Origin: Molanna angustata
Taxonomy: Eukaryota; Arthropoda; Insecta; Trichoptera; Molannidae
Assembly (NCBI GenBank): GCA_963576475.1
Contig: OY754977.1
Span: forward strand, 28,407,796-28,471,795
DNA: 64,000 nt
Reading direction: 5' to 3'
Positions 16,301-28,486 of this stretch are shown here, in pieces. The translations under genes and the position numbers were made by a program. Within the stretch, counting starts at the first letter, position 1. Each line of letters opens with the position of its first letter. Under the pieces are notes generated by a model that made no database searches, was not told the origin of the DNA, and was given only the letters and a program-made list of their open reading frames with translations.

Positions 16301-16685
16301 CCTGCAGTGTCCGTAGCATTTGAACTACTGACTGAGCTGACCCGGAAGTATATAGGGGAAACCACGCTACGTTCGGCTTCCCTACAAGTTGGATTATTAT
16401 TTATATTATCTTTTCATTCCAACCAGGCTAAAATTTTAAATTTGTTCTTGCCTCAGCATTGGCAAGAATTGTATTATAAACAATGCGTTACAGTAGGTAT
16501 CTGCATATACCTATGTAGAAATTACTAATGTAAATGAATTTATAGCTAGGTATGAGAGTATATACCCATAAACATACAGTATTTTTAAGAAAATGACACA
16601 ATAAATATAAACAACATGTATGTAAATCGATTAATGCATACAAAACTAAATTATTTAAGTAAAGGTGAAGATATAGGAGAAAGCT

Positions 16686-17075
16686 AGAGGCTAAGAAGAA
16701 TTTGTAATATATGACAGGGTCAGGAATGCGGAAATAAGGAAATAATGTAAGATAAATAAAGATGAAAGTGAACACATTGAGATGGTTTGGCCACATGGGG
16801 AGAATGAATGAGGAACGCCTAACGAAGAAAATATACATTGCGGACAGGAATGGAATGAGAGGTCGGGGCCGCTCAAGGAAGGGATGGTTCGTCCATGTGA
16901 ACGGGATTCTGAAAGATGGAAATATCAGAAGCATGAATAACAGACGAACATGTATAAGAAGATGTATGAATGTCGACGAGGCGATGAAAGTGTGTCAAGA
17001 TAAAAATAAGTGGCGTTCGTTTCTCTCTGCCTACCCCGAGAGGTACATGGCGTGATGGTATGTATGTATGTATGT
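16686..17075 (+). pseudogene. RTE LINE 3' fragment with (TATG)n tail
   Basis: It matches the last ~140 residues of the 1005-aa RTE protein. The clean part runs from [25 protein letters not shown] to SAYPERYMA and stop at 17055. Upstream codons (LRRICN... YDRVRN) are recognisable but broken by small deletions. TGATGG and then (TATG)4 follow the stop, defining the tail of this RTE family. Confidence 0.88.
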
Positions 17076-17794
17076 ATGAATATATAGGAAATTGAATATG
17101 GACTAGTAATCTACCGGATTTAATTACACGATTAATTTCTAAAGTGTTTAATGCATCCAATTTACGACCTTTTGACTCTAAATGTAAAAGTTTTACATAC
17201 ATTATTAAAAGTATGATCATTTTCGATGCAATGACCAGCCATCTCAGAATATCCCGATAACCCTCGGAAAACTCTAAAGAGCCCGTTATTTTTCACCCGT
17301 AAAACGTTTCAATGATTTCACCGAAGTACATAAATGCTTTATAAATAAGTTCCTAAGTGTTATTTTATTTTCCCCTATTGTTGAGACGACGTGAAGCCAA
17401 TGACAATTCGTGTTGTGAACAGCACAGAATATCGGCAATAGCTTGTAATCGATTTTCAAGGTAACCTGCTGGAAGAATCGGTATTACGAAACTGGATTCG
17501 AGGAATCTATTGCTTTGAAGTAAATCAACTACAGGGAGAAATACAAGAAGTATACAATTACGCCATAAATTATTTTCTTAAACGAGAGATCTTATCCAAT
17601 CTACATACCTCATATTGATTGCAAATGATTAATAATAAATAAATAAAGATAAATATTCATTCGTTTTTTTTCGTTTAGATTTCTGACTCCTGGGCTAAAG
17701 GTTTTTTCCCGGTGGAGACACAAGACACGATAAACACTAGAGTCTTAATTACCTACTATTTGCAACTTACGGAATGGCTGAAGAAGGAATCTGG
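17076..17794. other. Intergenic DNA, no gene seen
   Basis: Mixed A/T-rich sequence with no open frame or repeat that I can assign. Confidence 0.4.
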
Positions 17795-18594
17795 TTTGTA
17801 GTATCAAACTATTAAGTTTTCTTACATTATATTATTGTGTATAGGCGAATGCCATACAAATTGTATGAAGCAATGTCGTCACTAAATTCAATTTTTATAA
17901 AAATTGTTAATAAAAATTGAGATTTACTTCTACAATATTAATCTTTTTATAGAAAATTAAATTATATATTGGGGTGTTTCGGCTTTTTTCGATATTTTTA
18001 AAACTTTGGAAATATAGGCAGTTAAACACAGAAATTTATCATAAAAAAAAATTTTTTCTTAATAAAAAATGTTTGAGAAACTCTGGAATTTTTTCGAAAT
18101 AACCAATTTGAAATTTTGTATTTTTTTTTTATTTTATTTATTACAAATCAATACAAAGTTAACATATAAATCACAATTTAAAAAGGTATACAAATTCCAT
18201 TATATGATTCATAATAACCCTCTTTAATTGAGATAAAATCTCGTGTTAAAAGAGGTGAGTATCTATTTAATATTGTTACATTTGCCAAAACATTGTACAT
18301 CTACTGAACAATATGAAAGCTACACAAAAACAAGAAAGAAATAACAAAAAATAAATAAATAAATCAGTACATATATCTATGTTCGTACCAATTTTCAGTG
18401 TTCTAGCATTTATGGTTTCTGAGATATATGGAAAAATAAACCAAAATTTTAAAAGTTGATAACCCCTGACTGAAACAAAAAGTAACAATTCTGAGTATAA
18501 ATGTTTTGTAGGCCTATAACTGTTTATATATTCTGAAAATTTTGGCTCTGTGAATTGAGCGAATCAAAAGTTATAAGGGACGGACGGACACACA
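17795..18594 (-). mobile_element. Helitron-like family copy, internal part, with an insert
   Basis: It shares the long family core with copies at 18.7-19.7, 20.5-21.3, 29.8-30.3 and 56.3-57.2 kb: the ACAAATTGTATGAAGC word, CATATAGGCAGTTAAAC-like and TGATAACCCCTGACTGAAAC words, and the GAGCGAATCAAAAGTTATAAG block. About 240 bp starting near 18122 (T-rich) and ending near 18365 (AATAAATAAATAAAT) interrupt the core and look like a separate retroposon insertion. It stops at the next copy's CTAG. Confidence 0.65.
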
Positions 18595-18688
18595 CTAGTT
18601 GCATGTAACACATGAGATTCCAACTATCGATAGCGATAGTATGTATAGTTGAAGAATAAGTACCAAACTATTATCCCATAAAAACAAA
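18595..18688 (-). mobile_element. Helitron-like family, isolated 3' terminus
   Basis: A 94-bp piece: CTAGTTGCATGTAACACATG, the inverted subterminal word and GAAGAATAAGTACCAAAC. It is followed at once by the same terminus of the next copy, so two 3' ends stand in tandem, inside the (AC)-rich part of the preceding copy. Confidence 0.7.
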
Positions 18689-19695
<1,007 letters not shown>

Positions 19696-19789
19696 TAAAT
19701 GGTTCGGTTACACGATGTAATTATTATATTTTGGATATGTCGATAAATAAGATTTCTACAGCGAGTTTACATAAGTGGATCATTGTCCA

Positions 19790-20036
19790 TCCCGATTACC
19801 TATCGTGATCCGCACTGGTGTAGCGCATGATTCATCATGATAACGTCTCGGGATTTGCACTGAAACGGTTAAAACTTTGGAAATATAGGCAGTTAAACAC
19901 AGAAATTTATAATATTTTTTTTTTCTTAATAATGAATTGTATGACCCTGCATACAATTCTCGCGTATCCTGGCTTGAAACATTGTCGATATGTTGAGAGA
20001 ACAAAGTTTTCTCGAACAAATCGACAGTTGGAAAAT
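19790..20036 (-). mobile_element. Helitron-like family fragment
   Basis: It holds the AAATATAGGCAGTTAAACACAG core word and, at the right, the 5' terminal word (minus strand TCCAACTGTCGATTTGTTCG), with most of the interior deleted or scrambled. Confidence 0.5.
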
Positions 20037-20447
20037 GACCGAGAAGCAGTACTAAATATATAAAATTTGAATAGGTAGGTACCATATTACATACATACTA
20101 CATAAGTAAAAATATTCCATTATATTCATTTGTAATATTTATGTACAAACCACTTTTGTGTTATTTTTTGATTCAAGACAAATAAAACAATAATATATAA
20201 TGCAACGAAATGTTTTTAATGCATAAATAAGTGAACGAAGTGCTGCGAAGCAAAATGAATTGTTTGAAATTTATTGTATACCTACTTTAAAATTTATGAG
20301 ATGTTTTTTTCAGTTTAACTCGTTTTACGTTGAATGGTGAAAATTCTAAATAACACATACATATATTCATGAGTAGGTAGACTTCTGTCCTACCTAGCTT
20401 TTGTCAACGAGATTTTTTTGAAAACTCCTCTGAATTTGAGATAGTAA

Positions 20448-20553
20448 TCCAACTGTCGATTCGTTCATGAGAATTCAATTCTCTGAATGAATCGACATTA
20501 TCCAACTGTCGATTCGTTCATGAGAATTCAATTCTCTGAATGAATCGACATTA
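20448..20553. repeat. 53-bp tandem duplication of the element's 5' end
   Basis: Two identical 53-bp units, each holding an imperfect palindrome (GTCGATTCGTTCATGAGAATT against AATTCTCTGAATGAATCGAC). A tandem doubling of a Helitron 5' end would fit rolling-circle or slippage events, but I only see the duplication itself. Confidence 0.9.
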
Positions 20554-20698
20554 TTAAGCCAAGATGCGTGTACGAAGGAAAATTTTGTATGGCGTAGTTG
20601 ACTTTTTGCATGCTAATAGCACCAACTAGAGGCCTCGCAGCATATATGTTCCCGTACATGGATTTACTCAGAATTCGGAGTAGAACATTTTATGTGAG

Positions 20699-20741
<43 letters not shown>

Positions 20742-21337
20742 TGTGTGTCCCCCCATTCCCCCCTTGTAACTTTTGATCCGCTCAATTTACAGAGCCCAAA
20801 TTTATAGAATATATAGACAGTTATAGGCTTACAAAACTTTTATACTCTGAATTGTGATTTTTGTTTCAGTCAGGGTTATCAACTTTTGAAATTTTGATTT
20901 ATTTTTCCATATATCTCAGAAACCGTAAAAGGTAGAACGCTGAAAATTAGTCTAAACATAGACAAATACAAAATCTCAAAATGATTTTTTTTAAATTCCT
21001 GGGTTTCACAAACATTTTTATTAAGAAAAATATTTTATTTATGATAAATTTATGAGTTTAACTGCCTATATTTCCAATTTTTTTAAATATCGAAATAAGC
21101 CGAAACACCCCAACTACATAATTTAATATTCTATAAAAAATATTACAATTGTAGCAGTAAATCTCATATTTTTTAAACAATTTTTATAAAAATTGAATTT
21201 AGTGACGACATTGCTTCATACAATTTGTGTGACAGTTGCCTATACACAATATCTAAGAAGACCTTATTGTTTGATACTAATCTCCAAACCAAAGACCTTA
21301 TATACTAAAGTATAGACTGATAGTTACGAATGGTGAT

Positions 21338-22125
21338 ACGTAAAGTCTGATTTTTTTAAGAGTGCCAAAGCTCATAGAGTGACCATGGTGTAAAAGAAAA
21401 AAATATTATGGGATATTTTTTTATCATTTCATGATATAAAACGGTTGTAACTTTCACATGCATATATCTTCAAAACCTTCAAATCTTTTCATACCTATTC
21501 TTACTCCCGGTACCATGCGGCTTCAATGGGTCTATATTATTAGGTATTTTCTGCAAATGTTAATGGGCATCTCCTGGGAAAGTAATATTTAAACAAAATA
21601 TTTATTTGATACTTTTTATTAGGAAAATAAAAGAATACATTATGAAGTAATTAATCCTTATAATAATAAACAGTTACATATTATTTTACAAAATAATAAA
21701 TTATATTTTACAAAATATTTACATAATTGTTCATTGAGGCAAACACACATACATAAATAATATATCTATGTAACTAATACAAATAAATAATGGACACTTA
21801 TTCTATACTAAGACGGTGATAACACATGTTTATAATAATAATTATATATCGATATTAAACAAAAAATAAAATACATAAATTAGAAATAAAAAATGAAATT
21901 CTTAATTTAGAACACATGGTCACCATAAAAAATTAAACGTGCGCTCACTTCGAGAGATAGATACGTACTGTCGGGTTTGTTGATGTTTGTTGTTAAGGAC
22001 ACCAAATGGTGTAAACCAATCAGCAACCACGAGTCTACTAATACATTTACATGCGTAAATACTATGCATTTTTTTGTTTATGTATAGAATTGGCACTTAT
22101 AAAAAATCAGACTTTACAACATTTG
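21338..22125. repeat. Internal inverted repeat pair within the P-like element
   Basis: GTAAAGTCTGATTTTTT...AGTGCC near 21341-21367 is repeated inverted near 22094-22119. TGGTGATA stands just outside both arms (21330-21337 and 22126-22133). This could be a nested ~0.8-kb TIR element with an 8-bp duplication, though the right arm carries about six extra bases, so it is uncertain. Confidence 0.5.
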
Positions 22126-22231
22126 GTGATAAGGGGGCGGGGACACGACTCACCATTTTATCGCCAAAGTTAGTCGCTTGCGGTGTGTTGTGGTAAACGG
22201 TTATAGAAATAAAAATTAATTTTAACCAAAA

Positions 22232-22309
22232 ATGGTGCAGTGTGCAGTTGCAAATTGCTCCTTTAAAAATCAAATTCTTGTGCTTGAATTCATCGGTAAG
22301 AAATTTTAA
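22232..22309 (+). pseudogene. THAP-like first coding exon remnant
   Basis: It begins MVQCAVANCSFKN, matching the start of THAP domains (Met-Val, then Cys-x4-Cys). A GGTAAG splice donor follows after the GAATTCATC codons, and read through, the frame stops 25 codons after the start. An AATTTTAACCAAAAATGG context precedes the ATG. The remaining His-Cys zinc ligands and the transposase are not present, so this is only the 5' stub of a P-element-type gene. Confidence 0.5.
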
Positions 22310-22753
22310 ATATTTCGAATATTGACTCGATACATTACCGTTTCACCAGTTAGAATTGAAAGGAGTGGCCTGTTTCTACGATGTATACCGGACGCGGCCG
22401 ACTATACCCGAACACCCATCCCGCAACCCTCCCACTTCCCCCCGCAGGTACGTACGAAAAGTTTCATACTAAAGTCACCAAACAATCTGTCTTTTCATTA
22501 TTATAAGGTCTTTGCTCCAAACAAACATACAAACCATCATGCTGTTTTCATATTCTGGGTAGGATCAAAGGACTGACCTCCATACTATGCTATCTTGACA
22601 TACATACCTAGGTACATGATGTGTTGTATAGAAAACAAAATATCTTCAATTATTAAATAATTTGTATTTATGGGTTTATAGTTCGGTACTTATTCTTCAA
22701 CTTTACGTACTATCGCTATCGACAGTTGGATCTCATGTGTTACATGCAACTAG

Positions 22754-23500
22754 TATGGTCAAATTCAAACAACTACTTATATTTTTAGCCGACAGGAGCA
22801 GATTTTTTTTTCGGTGTGCCGGTGCAATTATTAAATAGCATCACAATCTACGAGGACGAAGAAAAAAAGATAAAGGGAAAATCAAACAGCGATGGATGTA
22901 CTCTTGTCAGTGCTGATATATCCAAAAGAAAAATCAAAACAGCAAAACGAAGACTTCAGAAAGGCAAAAATGGTAGAGACTGATTCAGCCAAGGCCCACC
23001 CAGGGCTGTCTAGTACCTATGTGATAATGATGATTACATAAGTATTTAATTTTCAATCTTCAGTTTCATTTAATATTTATTTTTTTATTCAAGGATAACA
23101 TACACCTACTTATTTCTATCAAACTCAAAATAAAAAATATTACTACTTTATATTCATTAATAAGGGTACCTAATTATTTTTATTTTTTTATCTCCTTTGA
23201 ATTTATAAAAAGACTTTTTGGAAGTAATGGAGTTAATGTTATCTTTCAAATTTCCAATAACCTTACTTTGAATAAAATTAACATAATTATTTTGAATAGT
23301 TAAGTGTGTAATATCGAATTGATTGAGATTAAATGCGAGCTCACTGTAAATGAAGTTAGTTTTTCAACTTGATTATTGGTCGATTATAGATATATACATG
23401 ATGATGTGAGAGAATTTTCATTACAGTAAAGTAACGATAAAAGAGTTAATCAACAAAAAAATATTATTTTTATAGAGGACTAGTGAACCCCCGGCAAACT
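22754..23500. other. Intergenic DNA, no gene seen
   Basis: A/T-rich, with no supported feature. A few codons near 22880 look protein-like (KRKIKTAKRRLQKGKNG) but I cannot place them. Confidence 0.35.
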
Positions 23501-23554
23501 TCGTATTTCCTGTATAATTAAAAATCGTCCTCCATAACCACCCGTCGCTTCAGA

Positions 23555-23905
23555 CTCTTCAATACCTCCCATCCCTTCAGTACTTCCCGTCCCTTCAGTA
23601 CCTCCCGTCCCTTCAGTACCTCCCGTCCCTTCAGTTACTCCCGTCCCTTTCAGTTACTCATGTCCCTTCAGTAACTCCCGTCCCTTCAGTTACTCCCGTC
23701 CCTTCAGTTACTCCCGTCCCTTCAGTTACTCCCGTCCCTTCAGTTACTCCCGTCCCTTCAGTTACTCCCGTCCCTTCAGTTACTCCCGTCCCTTCAGTTA
23801 CTCCCGTCCCTTCAGTTACTCCCGTCCCTTCAGACCCTTCAGTACCACCCGTCCTGTCAGACCCACCAGTACCTCCCTTCCCTTCATTACCTCCCGTCCC
23901 TTCAT
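23555..23905. repeat. 18-bp minisatellite, TCCCTTCAGTTACTCCCG
   Basis: About 18 units. The left units read CAGTACCTCCCG, the central ones are almost identical copies of CCCTTCAGTTACTCCCGT, and the right ones diverge (CAGACCCTTCAGTACCACC). The homogenised centre with degenerate edges is typical of unequal exchange. A related GACTGAAGGG run occurs near 60605-60650. Confidence 0.95.
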
Positions 23906-24480
23906 TAGGTTTAGAAAAAGTTTAATTCCCGACACAATACTGGGAAGACCTGCGAAGAGATGAAAGGACAGTTGGACCTTCTTTTTCCAGGATTCTCTAA
24001 CTTCATAAGTCAAATTAATTTAATACACGATGAAGAAGAAGAAGAAAAAAGTTTGAATCCAGAAACCGTCCTGGAAGACCTGCGAAGAGATGGTAGGACA
24101 GTTGGAGCTTCTTCTCCCAGAGTATTAGGTCATTTTACCTTTCGGGTCCTTCATAGGTAAAATGACCTAATACCCGATGAAGAAGAAGAAAATCTTTTTA
24201 ATCCAGAAACCATCCTGGGCATATGCTCGACAATTCACCAAAGTTTCTTTGCAATCGGATGAATGGTTCCCAGGATAGTACCTTCATAGGTAAAATGACC
24301 TTATACCCGATGAAGAAGAAGAAAAATTTTTTTGATCCAGAAACCATCCCTGGTATACTCTCGATAATTCACCAAAATTTCATCGCAATCGGATGAACGG
24401 TTTAGGAGCGCATTCAACACATACATACATACATACATACAAACATTCAAATTTTTAATATAGACTATAGGTACTTTGGT
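23906..24480. repeat. Locally duplicated repeat with GATGAAGAAGAAGAA blocks
   Basis: Three tandemly related segments share CCTGCGAAGAGATGNNAGGACAGTTGGA, ACGATGAAGAAGAAGAA and AATCCAGAAACC words, and the last passes into (CATA)n near 24420. The AATTCACCAAAATTTCATCGCAATCGGATGAACGG stretch resembles 3' regions of insect interspersed repeats. I found no protein. Confidence 0.6.
24122..24173. repeat. Perfect 19-bp inverted repeat
   Basis: GTATTAGGTCATTTTACCT at 24122-24140 and its exact reverse complement at 24155-24173, with a 14-base loop. It arises at a junction of the duplicated repeat segments, so an inverted duplication is likely. Confidence 0.9.
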
Positions 24481-25132
24481 TATACCTATTGTAGTAGCGG
24501 TCGTATGTACAAATTCTCATGGAACAGAAAAGTCAGCAATAGGTATATATCTCCTTTTCCATCATTTCCATGTATGTATGTTGTAGGAATCTCGATGAAA
24601 ACGGCGCCTTTTTCTTATTAGGTACATATTATTATATTATATAAAAGTTTCTAACTCTATTCTATACCCTTTTATTTCGTGGAGAATGCTTTGAAGATTT
24701 ATGTCATACGAATCACAGAAGAAGTCATTCCAAAGTAACACAGAGAGAACAATATGTTGTGACTGAATATAACTGAACTCGTTGAAGCATTTTGGTGTCT
24801 AGTTGCACAGGTCAGTAATCACTATTTTCCTTTTAAGGACGTGGATGAAGGAATGATTCAATGAATAAGAAAAGGATCTATTTCAAAGAATTTATCCCCA
24901 AAGGATTGTTGTCAATAATCATGTTGAATATCACATGATAGTAGGTATATGTTTACAACAAAAGTAGAAGAATTCAATCGGATGGAATCAAAGAAATGCG
25001 ATGCTTTTTCAATGAACACATAGCAAACTATGTATTAAATGTAAGAATCAATTGAAAATATTGTAAGATAAATAATAGAAACGAAAACAATTATCTAAAT
25101 AAATTCTGAAACATAAACTTTCATATACCCAT

Positions 25133-25277
25133 TTTTTTTAAATAAATGAATATGTCCTTGTTAAACAAGTACATATACACCTTCCTACGTTCCCTAAACT
25201 AAGCAAATAAATGCTTGTGCTTAGGGGAACGAAATCGGTCGAGGCAGGATTCGAACTCGCGACCACTGGATTACATT
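25133..25277 (-). mobile_element. tRNA-derived SINE family 1, 5'-truncated copy
   Basis: On the minus strand it starts at GTAATCCAGTGGTCGCGAG, carries a B box (GTTCGAATCC) and the family body (CCTAAGCACAAGCATTTATTTGC, GTACATATACTTGTTTAACAAGG), ending in an A/T-rich tail. It lacks the A-box half of the tRNA-like head. Copies at 27370 and 54379 are longer. Confidence 0.75.
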
Positions 25278-25323
25278 ACAAATACATTTCATTATTTTTT
25301 AGATACTTATATTTACTGTAGGT

Positions 25324-27293
25324 TAGGGTGGATCACTTTTGTATGGGGATTTTTTTTTCTCAGAATTTCGATTTTGGCACCCCTGCAATAGGTGCTCTAG
25401 CTTATTTTAAGACATTCTGTATAGTAAATTTATAAAAAAAAATATGTCTTGAACTGCCGCATAGATGTTGAAAATTAATCCTTTTTGTGAATTTTTGCTT
25501 GGATGTGCAAATCGCCCCCCTCCACGGCAAAATGGTTCAAGATGTGTGACGAATACTATGTTGTGTAGTAGGAAAAAAAACAATTTGCGTGTGCCAGCTC
25601 AGTGCAGTGGATCTGGTTTTATGAGAAAAAGATGTAACCTGTGTAATATTTGGAGCAAGTAAAGATTCACCTATTAACCCTTAACCATCTTATAAAGATG
25701 TGTTTAATGATATCTATGGATTTCACAATTAAATAAGAGTTATTCGCATAAAATGGCAAACGTTGTTAGTGATACATCGGAAGAAATATCTTCAAAAGTT
25801 GAATCTATTTAACAATATATAAAAACTTTTTTAACCCAAGTTGTTCCAATTTTTAACCCAAATCAAATTTAATATCCAAAAACTTGTCGCAGTGGGATGT
25901 CATGAAACTGTGTCTAACACAGGTATGCAAGGAGGTGTAATAAGGCTTCTGGAAGTAGAAATTTCGAAGCCTTTACTCTGATTTGTTTGCCAATATCGGG
26001 CCAATGAACTTCCACTATGACATTTGTTTGAATATGTCGAAGGTCCTACGAATTGTCCACAAGCTTTTTCTGGTCCTATTAGAAAATATGTCATTATAAG
26101 TGAAAATTTTAAATTTGTAAACTTTTCACAGATACGATGTACCATTCCAAAGGTATCAAATAAAAAGGAATTTAGTTTGGATCAGAAATACTTATACGAA
26201 ATGTGCGAAGCCATCAATTCAGGTAGTTGCTCAATCAGCATTTTAAAAAGAGCTCCAGGAAAGCTAATTCATTCAAGATGGTTGTCTACAGCGAATAGAA
26301 TTCTACGATAATAGAATTTGAACAAAATTTTTTCTCCTAATCCATCTGAAAATTTGCTTATGATGACATATTGCTATAATGATGTGGTTTAAAATTAAAA
26401 TGAATTAAAGTTTCGATGAATCCAGAAACCTTTACCACTTAATTAAATCATAAAGATAATTAACAGATAATCTAAAAAGTGTTATACATAGATCCGTTCA
26501 TTCAACGAAATTCTTATTTTGGCCACCCAGAAAACATCATTAAAACTATGTTATTTGATGAAAGAAAACACAGAAAAAAATGGTATTAGCAAAAATTACT
26601 AACACTGTAAGAAAATTTTCTATTCTTCAGTAAAATTTCTCTGCCTTGAATTATTCTGATTTGACAGATTGGCAAACTGTTAATTTAAAAGGTTCTGGTG
26701 GTTAACCTGTTACAATTAATTTGAGCTATGAAGCTCTCGAACGATTTTTACAAGAATACCAAGATAACAGAACAGTAACAATAACAGAATTTCTACCGAA
26801 ATTACATTTATTCCCGTGTCACAACCAAACTGTAGAAGGGTGTGTAAAATAAGTGACGGAAGCTTCTAGTGCAGTGTGTTACCCCCAAAATACAAGATGG
26901 GTTTATTAAATCTAGAATTGAGTCCCGAATAATAATACAAAAAATTCAATACTAAAGCTGAACATCGACTGAAATAACCAAATTTTCCCCTATTTCAATA
27001 TTGATTGAATGATACCAAAGTAATGTGCATTTTGATTATTATTGTTTTTTATGTTTATGTGGTGCATTTGCATAATAAAAATAAAAGAAAACGTTTTCAA
27101 AAAATTTTTTTTTTATTTCAAATTTTTCGATAACATTTTTTCCTCAAAATCCAAAAATAAATGTGACTTGCGGCAGTTCAAGATGAAATTACAAAAAAAT
27201 AAAAATAAAACCCTGAAATAAGCTTGTCCAGGAGCACCTATCCCACCTATGCCGATTTTGATATTGTCAACTTCGTGATTTCGATCCACCCTA
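25324..27293 (+). mobile_element. hAT-like transposon, 1970 bp, 8-bp target duplication
   Basis: The ends are TAGGGTGGATC, inverted, and within ~150 bp further matched blocks extend them (CGATTTTGGCA, ATAGGTGCTC, AGCTTATTT, TCTTGAACTGCCGCA). CTGTAGGT is duplicated at 25316-25323 and 27294-27301. It contains a decayed transposase-like coding region in the middle. An 8-bp duplication and a TAGGG start fit hAT, but the protein is not one I can assign with certainty. Confidence 0.85.
25465..26905 (+). pseudogene. Decayed transposase-like gene in the 25.3-kb element
   Basis: Readable pieces include LGCANRPPPRQNGSRC at about 25500, IRCTIPKVSNKKEFSLDQKYLYEMCEAIN and RAPGKLIHSRWLSTANRILR at 26115-26311, and HNQTVEGCVK and VTEASSAVC near 26820-26880. 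Stops and shifts separate them. The HSRWLSTANRIL piece belongs to a transposase-like family common in arthropod genomes as I recall it, without a name that I would defend. It is certainly inactive. Confidence 0.6.
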
Positions 27294-27369
27294 CTGTAGG
27301 TATCAACATTACATAAAAATACGTACAAATAAGCTTAATACACTAATTAAGTGTCCTACTTCAAATGAG

Positions 27370-27553
27370 GTGGTTGGTGGCAGAGCGGATAGCGCGTTGG
27401 GTTTTAATCCAGTGATTGCGTGATCGAATTCTGCCACGACCGATTTCGTTCACCTATAATACAAGCATGTATGCTTAGTAAAGGTTATGTATAAGGATGT
27501 CTACGTAAGTACTTGGCACAAGGATGTATTTATTCTAATTTATTAAAAAAAAT
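27370..27553 (+). mobile_element. tRNA-derived SINE family 1
   Basis: The head GGTGGCAGAGCGGATAGCGCG (A box) and TGATCGAATTCTGCC (degenerate B box) is followed by the shared body (CACCTATAATACAAGCATGTATGCTTAG, AAGGATGT) and an A-rich tail. It is more diverged than the 54.4-kb copy. Confidence 0.8.
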
Positions 27554-28486
27554 AGTAACTCTGCCTATTAAAATAAATATATTTGTATCAATTGTAAAAA
27601 TATTTATTGGATTGTTGTTTAAATATTTCATTGAAATAAAAAAACGGACTAAAAGAATGATTCAGAGCACTGTAAAACATAATAATTAATAGCAAACTTC
27701 AGTTTATATCCTGATCCAATCCTCATTTCCTGCATTCCTCACATATTCCCATTAAAGGATTTTTTTATATTTACAATCCATGATAATAACTTCAACAAAT
27801 GCATCGTTGGTTGGCAGATATTGTCATTAACCTGCAATTGTGCACCATTTTGTACAAAATGCTTGAAAATACATAAAAAATAAGTTGTTACAGTGCAGGG
27901 ACAATAAGGGCTTACTCCTATTTAAATATCTTATATTATGTTAAGAATGCTGGCTGTACTTCAAGAATATCTTAGGGATAAACGTCATTGAATGTTCGAT
28001 TAAGTACGCTCATCAAATTATTTTTTGTAGATTGAAACAAAAACAACTCTATAGATTAATGAGGTTAGTGTAAAACATAATGTCATAAATGCAAACAAAA
28101 AAGCTCATACTCTAGTAAGTGAACTGGGGTGGAGTATTGATCACGATTCCTCGCGTAACGAAGAAAGCAACAATCGGAAATTAAAAGGTAAAATGGATGT
28201 GACTTTTATGGCAAAAGTTAATTAGAAAAGTCAGGGTTCCCCCATACTCCTTCCTTCTTTAGTCCATTGTCAAATAAAGAAAGCGTATTGTTAACAAATT
28301 ATTACGAGACTTTACAAATTTTATCCAGTTAAAAAATTATTACAATCACAAGAGTTTTTTTAATAGTTATAAATATCAAGCATTGTGTATCTTAAATAAA
28401 TTGCTGGTTGAAATTCAGTTGTGATTCTATTCAGATTTACACAGTGATTTTAGAAAATAGTCGATAATCATTGTAGGTACCTATGT
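27554..28486. other. A/T-rich intergenic DNA, no gene seen
   Basis: No open frame or repeat that I can support. Confidence 0.4.

Larger units (their letters stand above)
21290..22514 (+). mobile_element. P-like/hAT-like DNA transposon with 8-bp target duplication
   Basis: Terminal inverted repeats start CAAAGACCTTATA at both ends, and CTCCAAAC is duplicated on both flanks (21282-21289 and 22515-22522). The host is a Helitron-like element, so the uninterrupted target is known from sister copies. Near the right end a short coding start resembles a THAP zinc finger, the DNA-binding domain of P transposases, and 8-bp duplications are normal for P and hAT. Most of a transposase is absent, so this is an internally deleted copy. 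Confidence 0.85.
20448..22753 (+). mobile_element. Helitron-like element split by a P-like transposon
   Basis: The left part is 20448-21289 and the right part is 22523-22753; they rejoin in the family order when the inserted 1225-bp element is removed. The 5' terminal 53 bp (A|TCCAACTGTCGATTCG plus a palindrome) is present twice in tandem, at 20448 and 20501. The 3' end has the inverted subterminal word and CAACTAG|T. Confidence 0.7.

Noticed and set aside
22322..22576. A plus-strand coding gene of 84 codons
   Set aside because: No ATG start, no known motif, and it crosses the boundary of the P-like element into the Helitron-like copy.
23555..23905. CRISPR-like array
   Set aside because: Contiguous 18-bp units without unique spacers; a minisatellite.
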